In this document: piece by piece, positions 10,799-19,911 of the stretch
Layout: every line of letters starts with the position of its first letter
Numbering within the stretch: the first letter of the stretch is position 1
From: Agriotes lineatus
Taxonomy: Eukaryota; Arthropoda; Insecta; Coleoptera; Elateridae
Direction: 5' to 3'
Length of the DNA: 64,000 bases
Assembly (NCBI GenBank): GCA_940337035.1
Contig: CALNHX010001914.1
Location: 1-64,000 of the forward strand
The notes under the pieces: model-generated
The model's database searches: none
The model's input: only the letters and a program-made list of their open reading frames with translations
Told to the model about the DNA's origin: nothing
Translations under genes and position numbers: made by a program

Positions 10799-11515
10799 CA
10801 ACGTTACCAACCGTACGGAAATTTCCGTACACTTGCGGAATTTTATGGGTTTGTACGGTATACGGATTTAAACCCAATTCCGTATGCTAAAATACGGAAT
10901 TTTAGCCGAATATTAATATGCTCTTTTATCTTGCCAAAAGTATTTGGCGTCATTGAAAATGTGAATTCAAATTTCAAGGATTTAATTCAAATATAGGGAT
11001 TTTAATTGAAAAATAGGAATTTTTACTCTTAGTAATAATGTATTGGTAGTGGCCACACCCGTTGCCCTGTTTAGGTTCAGTTTATTTTTCTATGGTTTAG
11101 GTTAGATTCAAACGTCAAACGCACAACGTGCAATTCTAAGCGTAGGTTAGTGGTAGAACGTGCAAATAATTTCGAAGTGCAATATCTTGTGTGAGTGTGC
11201 AATAAGATGTCAAATTCTAAAAACTCTGCCGCTGTCAACAGCGATGCTTCTTGTACACCAAAGAAGAAAATAAAGCTAGTACACAGACGGCAAAAATTTA
11301 GGAAGTCCTGGTTGCATTTACAGGAATATAATGTAATCAAAGCGAATAAAGATTATTTTATAATGGTTTTTATTACGTAGGTACATTGAATTTATCATTA
11401 TATATTTTAAAAAAATTATAAATTAAAAGAATTCCTAGTACGGAATTTATTTTTAAAATACGGATTTTTGGGGCCGATTGTACGGAGAAAGATTTTTAAA
11501 AGGTTGGCAACGCTG
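10799..11515 (+). mobile_element. hAT internal-deletion derivative
   Basis: Terminal repeats are CAACGTTACCAACC and, reversed, CAGCGTTGCCAACC. They are flanked by a perfect 8-bp target duplication AATGGAAC (10791-10798 and 11516-11523). Subterminal regions hold many TTCCGTA/TACGGAA words, the usual sort of transposase-binding sites in hAT elements. The only coding trace is a short N-terminal frame at 11207-11380. The insertion splits a LINE RNase H domain, whose frame rejoins once the element and one duplication are removed. Confidence 0.9.
11207..11380 (+). pseudogene. hAT transposase N-terminal remnant
   Basis: From the ATG at 11207 the frame gives a Ser/Asn-rich leader, a basic stretch TPKKKIKLVHRRQKFRKSWL and then NKDYFIM before stopping after 57 residues. 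A basic patch followed by KFRKxWL is how many hAT-type and BED-like transposase N-termini begin, but the BED cysteines/histidines are absent. The element has deleted the rest. Whether the short product is made is unknown. Confidence 0.45.
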
Positions 11516-11523
11516 AATGGAAC

Positions 11524-12152
11524 TATTGGATGTCGCAAACGGATAATAAACTCCGGATAATTAAAGACAACACCCAAGCCTGGTCTTCCCCATCCCTGAG
11601 TCGAAAACTGGAAGTGGGTCTATCAAGACTGAGGATAGGACACACGAGAACTAATCACGACTACCTTTTACAACGTGATGACCACCCCGTTTGTGACGTT
11701 TGTCAAACCAACCTAACTGTTTCACATATTATTCTATATTGTACCAAATGTTCAAGAGAAAGAAATGCAGTCCAACTTAACGAAGATTTAAAATCAATAT
11801 TGGGTATAGACAATAATGAAATAAAAAAACTGACCGTGTTCATAAAATCAACTAACATAGGAAATACATTGTAAACTTTAATTAGTGCCAAAGACCTTAG
11901 TTGTTGAGGCACTATAAAACTAAATAAAAAAAATTGTATAGTGCTCTGTAAAATTGTCGCTGAACTAAGTGAGGATAATTTGAAATGCGTTAAATGTTTT
12001 TTAAATATTGGATGAAGTCTTTATTTTAAATTGTTACTTTTACTTACATGTTCGTCTACCAAAACGTGTGTTTGTTACAACAAAATGCAGTAACACTAAA
12101 AATGTAAAATAAAGTTTCAAAACCTTAGGTTATACCATATATTTAATACTCC
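11524..12152. other. LINE tail and unassigned AT-rich spacer
   Basis: Up to 11874 this is the second half of the LINE C-terminus described separately. From 11875 to 12152 I see an AT-rich tail with AATAAAA but no gene or terminal repeat. Confidence 0.4.
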
Positions 12153-12725
12153 TATATTGCTAGCGCCTGTAAGTGGAGAGGTCGCAGCTTAAGTGAGACA
12201 GACAACCATCTCTTTCTACGAACTTGGTGCATTGCGCTCAAGCGTCGTTCGTAAAAACGTGAACGAAGCTGTGCAGTTCGAATTCCAGGCATGCGCACGG
12301 GACGCGTAGTTCTCAGAAAGAGACGTAAGTACCAGAGGAGTAGCTAGAGATCAACGGGCCCTGTATCATAAACTGCCAAGTGGACCCCCCACCCCATCAG
12401 GGTATTATCAAATAAACGTATAAAGATACGAACTCAATTTTTATTTTTTAAGAAAACGAAATATAATTATAAAAACTAATAAAAATAAATAATAAAAAAA
12501 GTAAAATGTAATTACATATTTTTACTAACGGACATATTACGTAAAAATAGAGGTACATCATAGTTTACAGTTTACATATATTGTAAAGGTTTATGTTATA
12601 TTATGCTGATTTATAATTAAATTTAATAAATAAATACACACCCTACACATATTTTTATTTTGTTCAATATCAAAATTTTACTGATTAAAAATAAATAAAT
12701 AACCGTATCAATGGGTTCATTGAAT

Positions 12726-13291
12726 TCAGTGTTTTGCCCTTTGTAGTATTGCGCACATTTGCAAGTTAGATAAGTTATGGCTAGCTCTTTTTGGTAGGCA
12801 TGAAAACTCAAATATCTGCAAGTTAGGTTCCCCCGATTTGTTCAAATAAAAATCCCCGTATAATTGGATCAACCAAAATGAATTTTTCAAATCTAATTTC
12901 GTTAACACCTTCTTGTCCCTTTCTTCGGCTTTTTCTTCTTGCTCTTGTATATTGCTTGTTATTATTTCTTGCAATCTTTTTTCTCGTTCTTCTACTTCAG
13001 TCCGAATTCCTTCTTGTATTCTTTTTTCACGTTGTTCGGCCTTTTCTGCTTCTTTCCGGGTCGTTTCTTGTACGTCCTTCATTTTCCGAAATAATGCCTC
13101 TATTATTCCACTTAATTCAGTCTCTAGCTTCGAAGCTTGGGGCGGTTGTGCTTCTACTTGATCCCCTTGCACTTCCGTTTCTGTCAGTGGCCCTTGTGTT
13201 TCCATGACCTCTCCGGCTTGCTGTTCCTCTTCCTTTTCTTCCTCGTTCTTCTTTTGCCTTCGAGTCATTTTTCTTGATTTCTTGTTGCTTG
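12726..13291 (-). pseudogene. Gag-like coiled-coil frame fused to an RT fragment
   Basis: From Met 13291 the frame is highly charged: MTRRQKKNEEEKEEEQQ, then a Glu/Lys/Arg-rich coiled coil (REKRIQEGIRTEVEEREKR). It runs straight into LTKLDLKNSFWLIQLY, the first catalytic block of Ty3/gypsy-type reverse transcriptase (TKLDLxxxFWQI). The normal rest of gag, protease and RT fingers are absent, so the junction at about residue 134 is an internal deletion. After about 20 further residues the RT likeness fades. The frame extends upstream of 13291 to 13370, but that part overlaps the leader. A related copy of the RT-side segment occurs at 49565-49815. Confidence 0.6.
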
Positions 13292-13509
13292 TAATTAAAA
13301 TGAAAACGCTTGCCCACTCGACAAGAATCACCCACTCAAATAACGCTTTTCGAAATACAATTTGACACAACTGCCCTATCCTGTATTAATTCCTGTTAAA
13401 TACTACGACAATAATTCTACTCTTGCTCCACGTTGGGATCGACATGGAAATATGTCGAGGACCAACTGTTACTCGTTTTTATCTATTTACTTTAGCTAAT
13501 TCTACTTTT

Positions 13510-13529
13510 GCCCCACGTTTGGGTGACCA
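13510..13529 (-). other. Primer-binding-like site after LTR end
   Basis: On the minus strand the sequence TGGTCACCCAAACGTGGGGC follows directly after the LTR end (…AGAATAAA). It resembles the TGGCGCCCAACGTGGGGC type of tRNA primer site in insect gypsy-group elements. A second related word, CCAACGTGGAGCAAGAGTAG, lies about 100 bp further into the leader. Confidence 0.5.
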
Positions 13530-13730
13530 TTTATTCTAAAGTAGTTTCATTTAATATCGGCAATGCTTGACCGATGTAATCATAAATTAAAATTTCTAAT
13601 GTGACTTCTTGCAGTTGCCTGCTTACCCCAGCTCTGTGCTTTTTTTTATTTGCTTTAAATTATTGATTCTGCCAGAGTTGTGTAACGGGCTAAAGACCAT
13701 TTCAATATTTATATAAGTAAGGAGCAAGTA
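13530..13730 (-). repeat. Partial LTR shared with 57490-57690
   Basis: On the minus strand this contains AGCCCGTTACACAACTCTG, GCACAGAGCTGGGGTAAGC and ATTACATCGGT, and ends AGAATAAA just before the primer-like site. The same block, with few differences, is found at about 57490-57690. Its outer boundary is not clear. Confidence 0.6.
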
Positions 13731-14190
13731 AATGGTAAATAACAAGAAAAAAGGTTGAAGTAAATAATAATTATTTACACAGTTACTCTCCGAACTTTTT
13801 TCTTCGCGAAAATGTTTATAAGACGTTCCATATTTGGAGATAATTTTAATTCTTTAAGCTCTTCCTTTTTGATAGATAATATGGCTAAATACGATAACCA
13901 AACACTTTCCGCCTATATAAACATAAATTCTTAAATGTGACCTGAGCAAAAGTTTCCAAATGAAATGTATATAATTTTTCTTTGAGAGCTTAAGTGCTGG
14001 TGGGCCCCCCCTGGCTCGTGGGCCCTGTATCATTAATACGGCATATACAGCAGTAGCTACGGCCCTGGTACGTACTATATGTCGGCGACGTAATGTTTTC
14101 GCCCTTTCACAGACCCTACTAGCAATATAGGAGTGTTATACTTATATATAGATATATGGGTTATACAGAATTCGATGATAAATGTAGATA

Positions 14191-15434
14191 CCACGTCCTG
14201 CTGAATTGTGTGACAAATGTCACTTTATACGGCCTGGGCATTTTTTTGAAATCCATTGTTGTTTTCATTTCTAAGAAAACGCCAATTTTGGCCGTTTGGC
14301 GCCACATACCCGCGATTACATTTAAATGACAACGGCTGTCAAGACTAATTCGTGTTTAGAAATGATTTTTTAAATGCAGTATCAGTCGGATAAGGACCTA
14401 TTGTTTTGAATGTAATATAACTATGAATGGTGTAATCTATTTAGTGTCGCGTAAGTACCTTAGAGATCTATAGTTTTAATATTTTCTTGAGAGAGGTGTG
14501 GAACTTCAAGAATTCTTAGTTGAAGACGGATTCATATTTTCAGGCAGGTATTTTTTGGATAGCACAAAGATTTGCTCTAAAATAGCATATGTTATACAGA
14601 TAATCGTATTTCTTACAAATTTGGAAGATGTTCTAGGTGGTAATAGTAATGAAGTATTTTATTCTATGTGTTATTGCAAGGTTGTAAGTTTATGTGTAAT
14701 TTATTGTAAAAATTTTAAAATTAAACATTTAAAGTTATTTCTTTTATTAGATATCTATCTGTAAATGTAGTAATTAAAAATGTAATAAAGGAAGTGCAAT
14801 TTGATTTTATAGTCTTCGCGCAGAAGAAGTTACTCGGAAACACCTTTCTTGAAAGCTACAACTAACAACTCTTTCCCGTTGTTTGTGAGTACCTATTTAA
14901 ATAAAAATAGAAAATAGAAATCGCTAAAAAGGTACGTTGTTTGAAGCACCAGTACGATAATTTAAATTTAGCTTTCAGGCCATTTCTTTCGTAAAACTTA
15001 GTTGGAGGTAAATTCATGATAAGATCTTCCCCAATTGCTATATTTGCACGTTGTAGTACCGCTTCCTATTTTAACAATACCAAACGAAATCATAAGCAAT
15101 AATAACGAATAAGTTAATCAACAAATTGTACTGTGAACGTAAATAATGTAAATAAGAAAATACACGAAAAAACTAGCAGGAAACTGATCAAAAAACACAA
15201 TAGAAAATCAAAGTAAAAAATATACGAGAGGGTTATATTATTGTTGTAAAATTTTAAGAAACGCCGTAAAATTTAATCAAACATTTGCATTGTAGTCAAC
15301 GTAGTAACTGACGTTACATTGCAAATTTGAAATTCCCGCTCGTGGGTATACAGCGCTCTACGGAGAATCGCTAAACTTCACATACGCCTAGGCCGCATAC
15401 AGTGACGTTTGTCAAACAGTTCAGCAGGTCGTGG
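14191..15434. mobile_element. TIR element with TAGATA duplication
   Basis: Left end CCACGTCCTGCTGAATTGTG and, reversed from the right end, CCACGACCTGCTGAACTGTT agree over at least 45 bp, continuing through TGACAAAYGTCACT and CGGCC. TAGATA flanks both ends (14185-14190, 15435-15440). The 1.24-kb interior has one 88-codon frame (14498-14764) with no recognisable domain, so this looks non-autonomous. The superfamily is not clear from the ends. Confidence 0.7.
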
Positions 15435-15527
15435 TAGATACTTATACACTGTTATTTATTATTGGTAGTTTGATACCAACCTACACCACTGTTCTTACAC
15501 AAACTTATAAAATGTAAAAATGAATTT

Positions 15528-15673
15528 AATAGTATATTATGTTATTAGGAGCAAAAGTTATATTTTATGTGGCGAGGCTGGACGGGTTATCTGCCGAGCT
15601 TGCGCAAGCTCGGCAGATAAGTACAACCGAGCCACATAAAGATACTTTTGCTCAGAATAACATATAGTATATT
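15528..15673. repeat. Foldback palindrome, family 1 copy b
   Basis: The dyad centre lies at 15603/15604 within AGCTTGCGCAAGCT. The inner arms TTATCTGCCGAGC and GCTCGGCAGATAA are perfect. The outer arms ATGTTATTAGGAGCAAAAGT and ACTTTTGCTCAGAATAACAT match with a few mismatches. The outer arms are the same as in 7991-8126, while the core differs and carries the GCAGATAA word of the array just downstream. Confidence 0.85.
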
Positions 15674-15743
15674 TTCTTCAAACGTTTTTATAACAAATTA
15701 TTTACAACTTTGTGAACAAAATTCAAAGAAAATTACTTGATCT

Positions 15744-15907
15744 CGTCAGCGGCAGATAATATTATCTGCCGCTGACGAGCGGCAGATAAAGTTGTCAGCG
15801 ACAGATAATAACTTTATCTGCCGCTGACGAGCGGCAGATAAAGTCGTCAGCGGCAGATAATAACTTTATCTGCCGCTCGTCAGCGGCAGATAATATTATC
15901 TGCCGCT
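15744..15907. repeat. Palindromic array of ten GGCAGATAA words
   Basis: In 165 bp the word GCAGATAA or its complement TTATCTGC (one copy as ACAGATAA) occurs ten times in alternating groups. The copies are separated by CGTCAGCG, GACGAGC or AAGTT-type linkers. Every half is an inverted copy of a neighbour, for example GGCAGATAATATTATCTGCC at both ends, so the array can fold in many registers. AGATAA is the consensus for GATA-type factors; binding is inference only. It is not a CRISPR: units are palindromic, shorter than spacers would need, and the host is eukaryotic. Confidence 0.85.
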
Positions 15908-16435
15908 TGGCAATAAAGTGACAGTTTAGCATCATCAATCCAGCAGTATAATGCCATATTTTACTGCCGTTTGAAGAAAAAAACAATTTATGTACTTACC
16001 CAGTAACGAGTAGCGAAGTTTATCGAAGTAATGTTTTTACAGAGCTACATATATTTTAGCAACAAGGAAATCTAAAACTTTATTTTATTAATCATTATAC
16101 AATATAATTTGTAATCTGTTTAGCAAATATGTATAAGCCCTATAGCTAAAAATTATAATCGAAGTTCTAAATATAGGTATCTTAAATAGCTGTTTGTATT
16201 TTACAGAAATCAAAACTGCCACATAAGCAGAAGCGTAATCACCAATGATAGACCATTCATTTTGATGTCGTGAAAAGGATATATGGATTCGAAAACAATC
16301 GGTGGTTCGACACTGATCTTTTGATTTCGTTCAATAACGCCTTTTATTTGTTCCTCACTTGTTAACATCAATTTATCAAGTCACTGTATTAATTAAGAAA
16401 GTTTATTTTAACAAGTTACTAACTTGTAAAATCTT

Positions 16436-16867
16436 TTATCTACGACCACTACTAAAAGTAGGCCTTTTAGCGCTAGCTTGTTTCACTAAAAGTGACGTTT
16501 TATAGTTTACCGTGGTTAAAGAAATCAGCTGTTTACTTTTAGCTCTAGTGCTAAAAGTGAAGTGAGGTTATAAAACTACAATTTCGAACTGGAAGTGGAG
16601 TTGTAAAGTTATTCTAGTTGCTTCTTGCATTACAGGTAAAGTGTTTTTGAAATAATTAAAGCGTTATGTAATGAATATACTCAGATGTGGAGTATTAATA
16701 ATTACATTTCGTAACTGACCTTGACGGCACTGGCTTCGCAAATATTTGCCCGCACATGGCCTACTATTTATTATGACATAAATTAGAAGTGTCGTAGATT
16801 CAAACATTTGTTAAATCGATATTTATGAATTAATAACGGTAAAATTAAGGTCGTAGATAGAATATTG
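16436..16867. repeat. Region rich in inverted CTAAAAGT words
   Basis: TATCTACGACC at 16439 and GGTCGTAGATA at 16849 are exact inverted copies that bracket about 420 bp. Inside are several copies of CTAAAAGT and its complement: ACTAAAAGTAGGCCTTTTAG, CACTAAAAGTGACG and GTGCTAAAAGTGAAG. No frame of interest is present. It may be one non-autonomous element or the remains of several hairpins. Confidence 0.45.
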
Positions 16868-16987
16868 TATGCCACGCGTGCTAAAAGTCGTTTATGCACG
16901 AGACATGTTATGAAACTCAGCCTTCGGCTTCGTTTCATAATTTTCATGTCTCGTGCATAAACGTCGACTTTTAGCACTTGTTGCATA
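16868..16987. repeat. Foldback palindrome, family 2 copy d
   Basis: Arms GTTTATGCACGAGACATG and CATGTCTCGTGCATAAAC are perfect. They continue outward as GTGCTAAAAGTC/GACTTTTAGCAC and inward as TTATGAAAC/GTTTCATAA, with a short CAGCCTTCGGCTTC loop. The hairpin is about 120 bp with little loop, longer than transcription terminators or tRNA-like folds. Confidence 0.85.
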
Positions 16988-17309
16988 AATAGCTATTTTC
17001 TAATCCTGTAACTAAAATGCCATTTAACATACTAACATACAGGTCGCTAAGTGACCTTTTAATCATGCCTTCATAACCTATGACTAAAGAGCCTCTTAGT
17101 CATGAGCTGAAGTTGGCAACGATGTTTTAGTCATGGGTTGAAGTTAGGTTCAAATAGTATTTGCTTTATTAGCCACAGCCAAAACTAAAATCAAGTTAGT
17201 TTTCAACCGTCACTTTGACGTTTGTCAAGCATAACCTAATATAATAAATGTCAAAATTTTAATGAAATAATATGATGTTATATTCTCTAAATTTGTGGTC
17301 GTAGAAAAA

Positions 17310-17357
17310 GTATAGTATGCAACTCGTTTTATAAACTTGATACATAATATACTATAC
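17310..17357. repeat. Short inverted repeat, related flank to copy d
   Basis: GTATAGTAT at 17310 pairs with ATACTATAC ending at 17357. The preceding bases GTCGTAGAAAAAGTATAGTA closely resemble those before the hairpin at 16868 (GTCGTAGATAGAATATTGTA), which suggests a related origin with a different payload. Confidence 0.5.
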
Positions 17358-17543
17358 AAGTTAACTGTCAGTTTTACAAGCGTGCTCATAGATAAATGGT
17401 AACTTGCAATGTCAGAGTTGTCTTCCTTAGTATGTGTCATATTGATGAATTTAGTTGCTTGTCAGTTTGACATTTTGAATAAATGGAAAATTTCTAGTTG
17501 TTTACAAGTGAGGAACAAATAAAATATTCAACAATACACGCAA

Positions 17544-17634
17544 GGTAACAGGTTTTACTGGCTCAAGAAGGTGACTGGCTCGCCTGCGGCTGGCCAGTCA
17601 TATCTTTCTATTCGCCAGTAAAAACCCTCTTACC
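17544..17634. repeat. Foldback palindrome, family 3 copy e
   Basis: GGTAACAGGTTTTACTGGC at the left pairs with GCCAGTAAAAACCC…TTACC at the right. An inner stem GACTGGCTCGCC/GGCTGGCCAGTC closes on a four-base loop. The whole 91 bp is one interrupted hairpin with no coding capacity. Confidence 0.8.
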
Positions 17635-17798
17635 AAGCTAGTAATGTTAAATACTATTAACGTATCTAAAACTTTCACGAAATCGTTCACTTCATAGCTG
17701 AATAGGGAGATACCAAGTTGTTATTTTTTTTTTAAGAAATCCTAAAACATTTTTGAAAAGTTACACTTAAAAGTTTTTAAACTCAGTAGATTAATAGA

Positions 17799-18050
17799 CC
17801 ACGTGGCGCAGTGGTAAGGGCGTCAGGTTTGCAATAAGCAAGTCCTCGGTTAGATTCCATGGACCGGCAGAATTTTTCGGCAATCCACCGGATTGGTATC
17901 GGTTCGGTCACCATTCCCGTTGGGATAGAATTAACGGAGTAAGAGTAACCTAACCATACACAACACATGCTACATACAATGTACACATGATATGCTGTGA
18001 CCTGTAAATGGTTTCGTGTAACTGTTGGTCGCAGCTTAAATAAATAAATA
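17799..18050 (+). mobile_element. tRNA-derived SINE
   Basis: An RNA polymerase III promoter is recognisable: box A-like GTGGCGCAGTGG at 17803-17814 and box B-like GGTTAGATTCC at 17848-17858, spaced as in tRNA genes. The downstream body (GGCAATCCACCGGATTGG, ACCATTCCCGTTGGG) does not fold as a tRNA and ends in a TAAATAAATAAATA tail. This is the layout of a tRNA-derived SINE, which depends on a LINE for movement. A real tRNA gene is excluded by the long body and the missing acceptor pairing. Confidence 0.8.
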
Positions 18051-18506
18051 ACATCTTACATTGTCACGTTTCACCCTCCTGAACTTAACTATAGTCCTAT
18101 TAATTAATTCGGATCATTTACGACTGTCATTAATTTCGGAAGGGCACAAACGTTTAATAACTTTTCTACCACGAATAGCTCAACTCGGAGAAATATGTTC
18201 ACATCTGAAATATCTATGCTAAGGAAAAACACCATGTAATTACTAGAAAAATATATTGTGTTTAGCTATAGTTACAAAATAAGCAGTAATTCAAAGTAAA
18301 ATTGAATTGTACATTACTTAAAATTAACATATTCTTCTGGAACTGTGTTTCGTTGTTTCTTTGATTCCGGGGTGATGAATTCACGAGAGCAAGTAGTGCC
18401 TTAGGATGTGAATCCGAGGCTCCCGGAATAACACCAAAGTGTAATTTTACGTGTACAATTAGTCCGAGAACGGTCGAAAATTTTGGCCTCGAAGGTGCAG
18501 GTATGT
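18051..18506. other. Spacer, then sequence interrupted by LTR element
   Basis: No gene is seen. The last part (about 18340-18506) is contiguous with 23496-23622 once the LTR element 18507-23495 is removed, and may be the far end of the decayed gypsy element at 27.6-31.6 kb. Confidence 0.4.
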
Positions 18507-19897
18507 TGAAACAATTTTTTGGCTTTGCCTAATTGTTTCGCCATTTATCCAATTATTTCAGGCTTAACCTGTATATTTTTAGTTAAATTATAATTCCTTT
18601 GGCATTTCGAATTCGTAAATTTTCCAAACCAACGCATTTTGTACCTGCATCAAGTTCTTATCGTTAGCGCAATGCCCTCTCTGACCCGCGCTATCTCTTA
18701 TCAGAGTGCGAGCATTCCTCGAGGAAACGAAATTGTCGTCCGAGGCACTCATTCTTTTCGCCTCGGGCAGCGCATTTTGCGCGGCCGAGATTTTATGTTA
18801 ATTATATTAAATTACGTGCGCTCAACCAATTTCAATGAGCAGTGTTTTTCCTAAGGGCTGATTATTATCAGGTACGATTGCGCTTTTCTGTCTTATTATC
18901 CCCATAGTAATTACATTTTTTGTTAGCTCTTAATTACCAGTTCCGTTTCAACAACGAGTTTATCTCGGAGGCCAAGCCTTATCGCACTTTCGACACCTGC
19001 TGGGTTCGGCGTTTTGCGGCCTTTTGAAGATGCTTTTGCTGCCTTTTTGGGGATGCTTCTGCAGCAATTTTCTGCGCATCCTTGGCGATTCCAACAAGGA
19101 TTGTAGCCGTTCACGTCCAGCTTGTTTTGCGAGGTTAGTTGTGCTGTTCCGAGATTTATCGTGTTTTTGATAACTGGTTTCTCCATTTATACATTTTAAA
19201 CCCGTCAATATTTAAAACTTAAATTCATACGTTTTGCAATTATTAAAATGTAATGTTCAATTTGATACATGCTCTTGCTTTTTACATTAAATTTTCATGC
19301 TTATAGTTAATTATGCACAGTTATAAATTTTGCTATTTTTGATGTGTGTTTCGACCCTATGTAAAAGGTACAGTCACGCTATTTATTTTCAATAGCCTAA
19401 CAGAAGGTTTTATTAGATGACTGTGATAAGCTTATCCCACGAGTGTTTTTGGTAAATTATTATAATAACCCGAAAGGGGTTCTTAATTTTATGCGTGTCG
19501 CAACCTTCAGTTAACGCACAATGTTGTTATTACATTATTTACATTTTAATTATCCTGATTATTGGTTACTGACTCTTCAAAACTTTTATTAATGATTAAT
19601 TAAACGCTAGTCACTTGTAGTTTATTTTTCTTCTTGTTATTTGAAATCTTTTGATTTCTGGCGCCCATTTCCATTTTCCTTTCCTTTTTTTTTGAAGACA
19701 TTCCAGGGTACATAGCTGATGATTTGAACCTACGATCTAAGGCCGCCGATATTTGAGCTAGTCGGCCATCGCGGTGAGTAAGAAACAGTTTTTCAGAGCT
19801 GCCGTGGTGTATAAATGGTAGGGGGGTTGATCTGCGATTTTTACTACCATTGCTTATTTTATTAATTAATCGCAGGTCGGCTTTCTTTATTGTTTCA
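18507..19897 (+). repeat. 5' LTR of the 18.5-kb element
   Basis: 1391 bp with TG...CA ends and 9-bp inverted tips TGAAACAAT/ATTGTTTCA. The short antisense frames inside (for example 18923-19208) are present in both LTRs but contain no known domain. Confidence 0.9.
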
Positions 19898-19898
19898 C

Positions 19899-19911
19899 TG
19901 GCGACCAACGC
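19899..19911 (+). other. Primer-binding site
   Basis: TGGCGACCAACGC begins two bases after the LTR end. TGG plus the following bases is what a tRNA 3' CCA end would pair with; TGGCGACC-type sites are used by some insect gypsy-group elements. Confidence 0.6.

Larger units (their letters stand above)
10355..11874 (+). pseudogene. Non-LTR retrotransposon ORF2 C-terminus with RNase H, interrupted
   Basis: The left part reads an RNase H domain: AELYAI, then ILSDSLSAVLSL and WIPSHIGISGNQMAD, which carry the conserved acidic and His positions of LINE-encoded RNase H (I/Jockey-group elements). After removal of the hAT derivative 10799-11515 the frame continues with LRIGHTRTNHDYLL and a Cys/His tail (CDVCQ...SHIILYC), the usual C-terminus. 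Damage is visible: a 36-bp palindrome plus 6-bp duplication inserted at 10429-10470, a small deletion just after AELYAI, and the hAT insertion. No endonuclease or RT remains, so this is a 5'-truncated dead copy. Confidence 0.85.
12333..14067. mobile_element. hAT-type composite element carrying LTR-retrotransposon pieces
   Basis: The termini CAGAGGAGTAGCTA and, reversed, CAGGGCCGTAGCTA (11 of 14 agree) are flanked by GTAAGTAC (12325-12332) and GTACGTAC (14068-14075), an 8-bp duplication with one mismatch. GGGCCCTGTATCAT occurs as a direct repeat near both ends. The interior contains, on the minus strand, an LTR end, a primer-binding-like site, a gag-like coiled-coil frame and an RT scrap, so a decayed LTR element sits inside the hAT-type ends. 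Either it inserted into the hAT element or it was captured with it. Confidence 0.7.
12153..14129. mobile_element. MITE-1 copy B, split by a hAT-type insertion
   Basis: The 5' part (12153-12332) and the 3' part (14068-14129) together match MITE-1 copies A and C, including TATATTGCTAGCGCC at the start, ATGCGCACGGGACGCGTAG in the body and CTAGCAATATA at the end. Here the terminal palindrome extends to 16 bp (ACTCCTATATTGCTAG inverted). The break falls exactly at the hAT-type element 12333-14067, which generated GTAAGTAC/GTACGTAC on its sides. Confidence 0.85.

Noticed and set aside
14498..14764. 88-codon ORF in the TAGATA-flanked element as a transposase
   Set aside because: Too short, hydrophobic and without DDE or DNA-binding motifs.
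15744..15907. CRISPR-like array
   Set aside because: Units alternate in orientation, have no unique spacers of constant length, and everything else in the window is eukaryotic.
17799..17880. Functional tRNA gene
   Set aside because: Box A and B are present, but the acceptor stem does not close and the sequence continues into a 250-bp body with an A/T-rich tail, so it is a SINE head.
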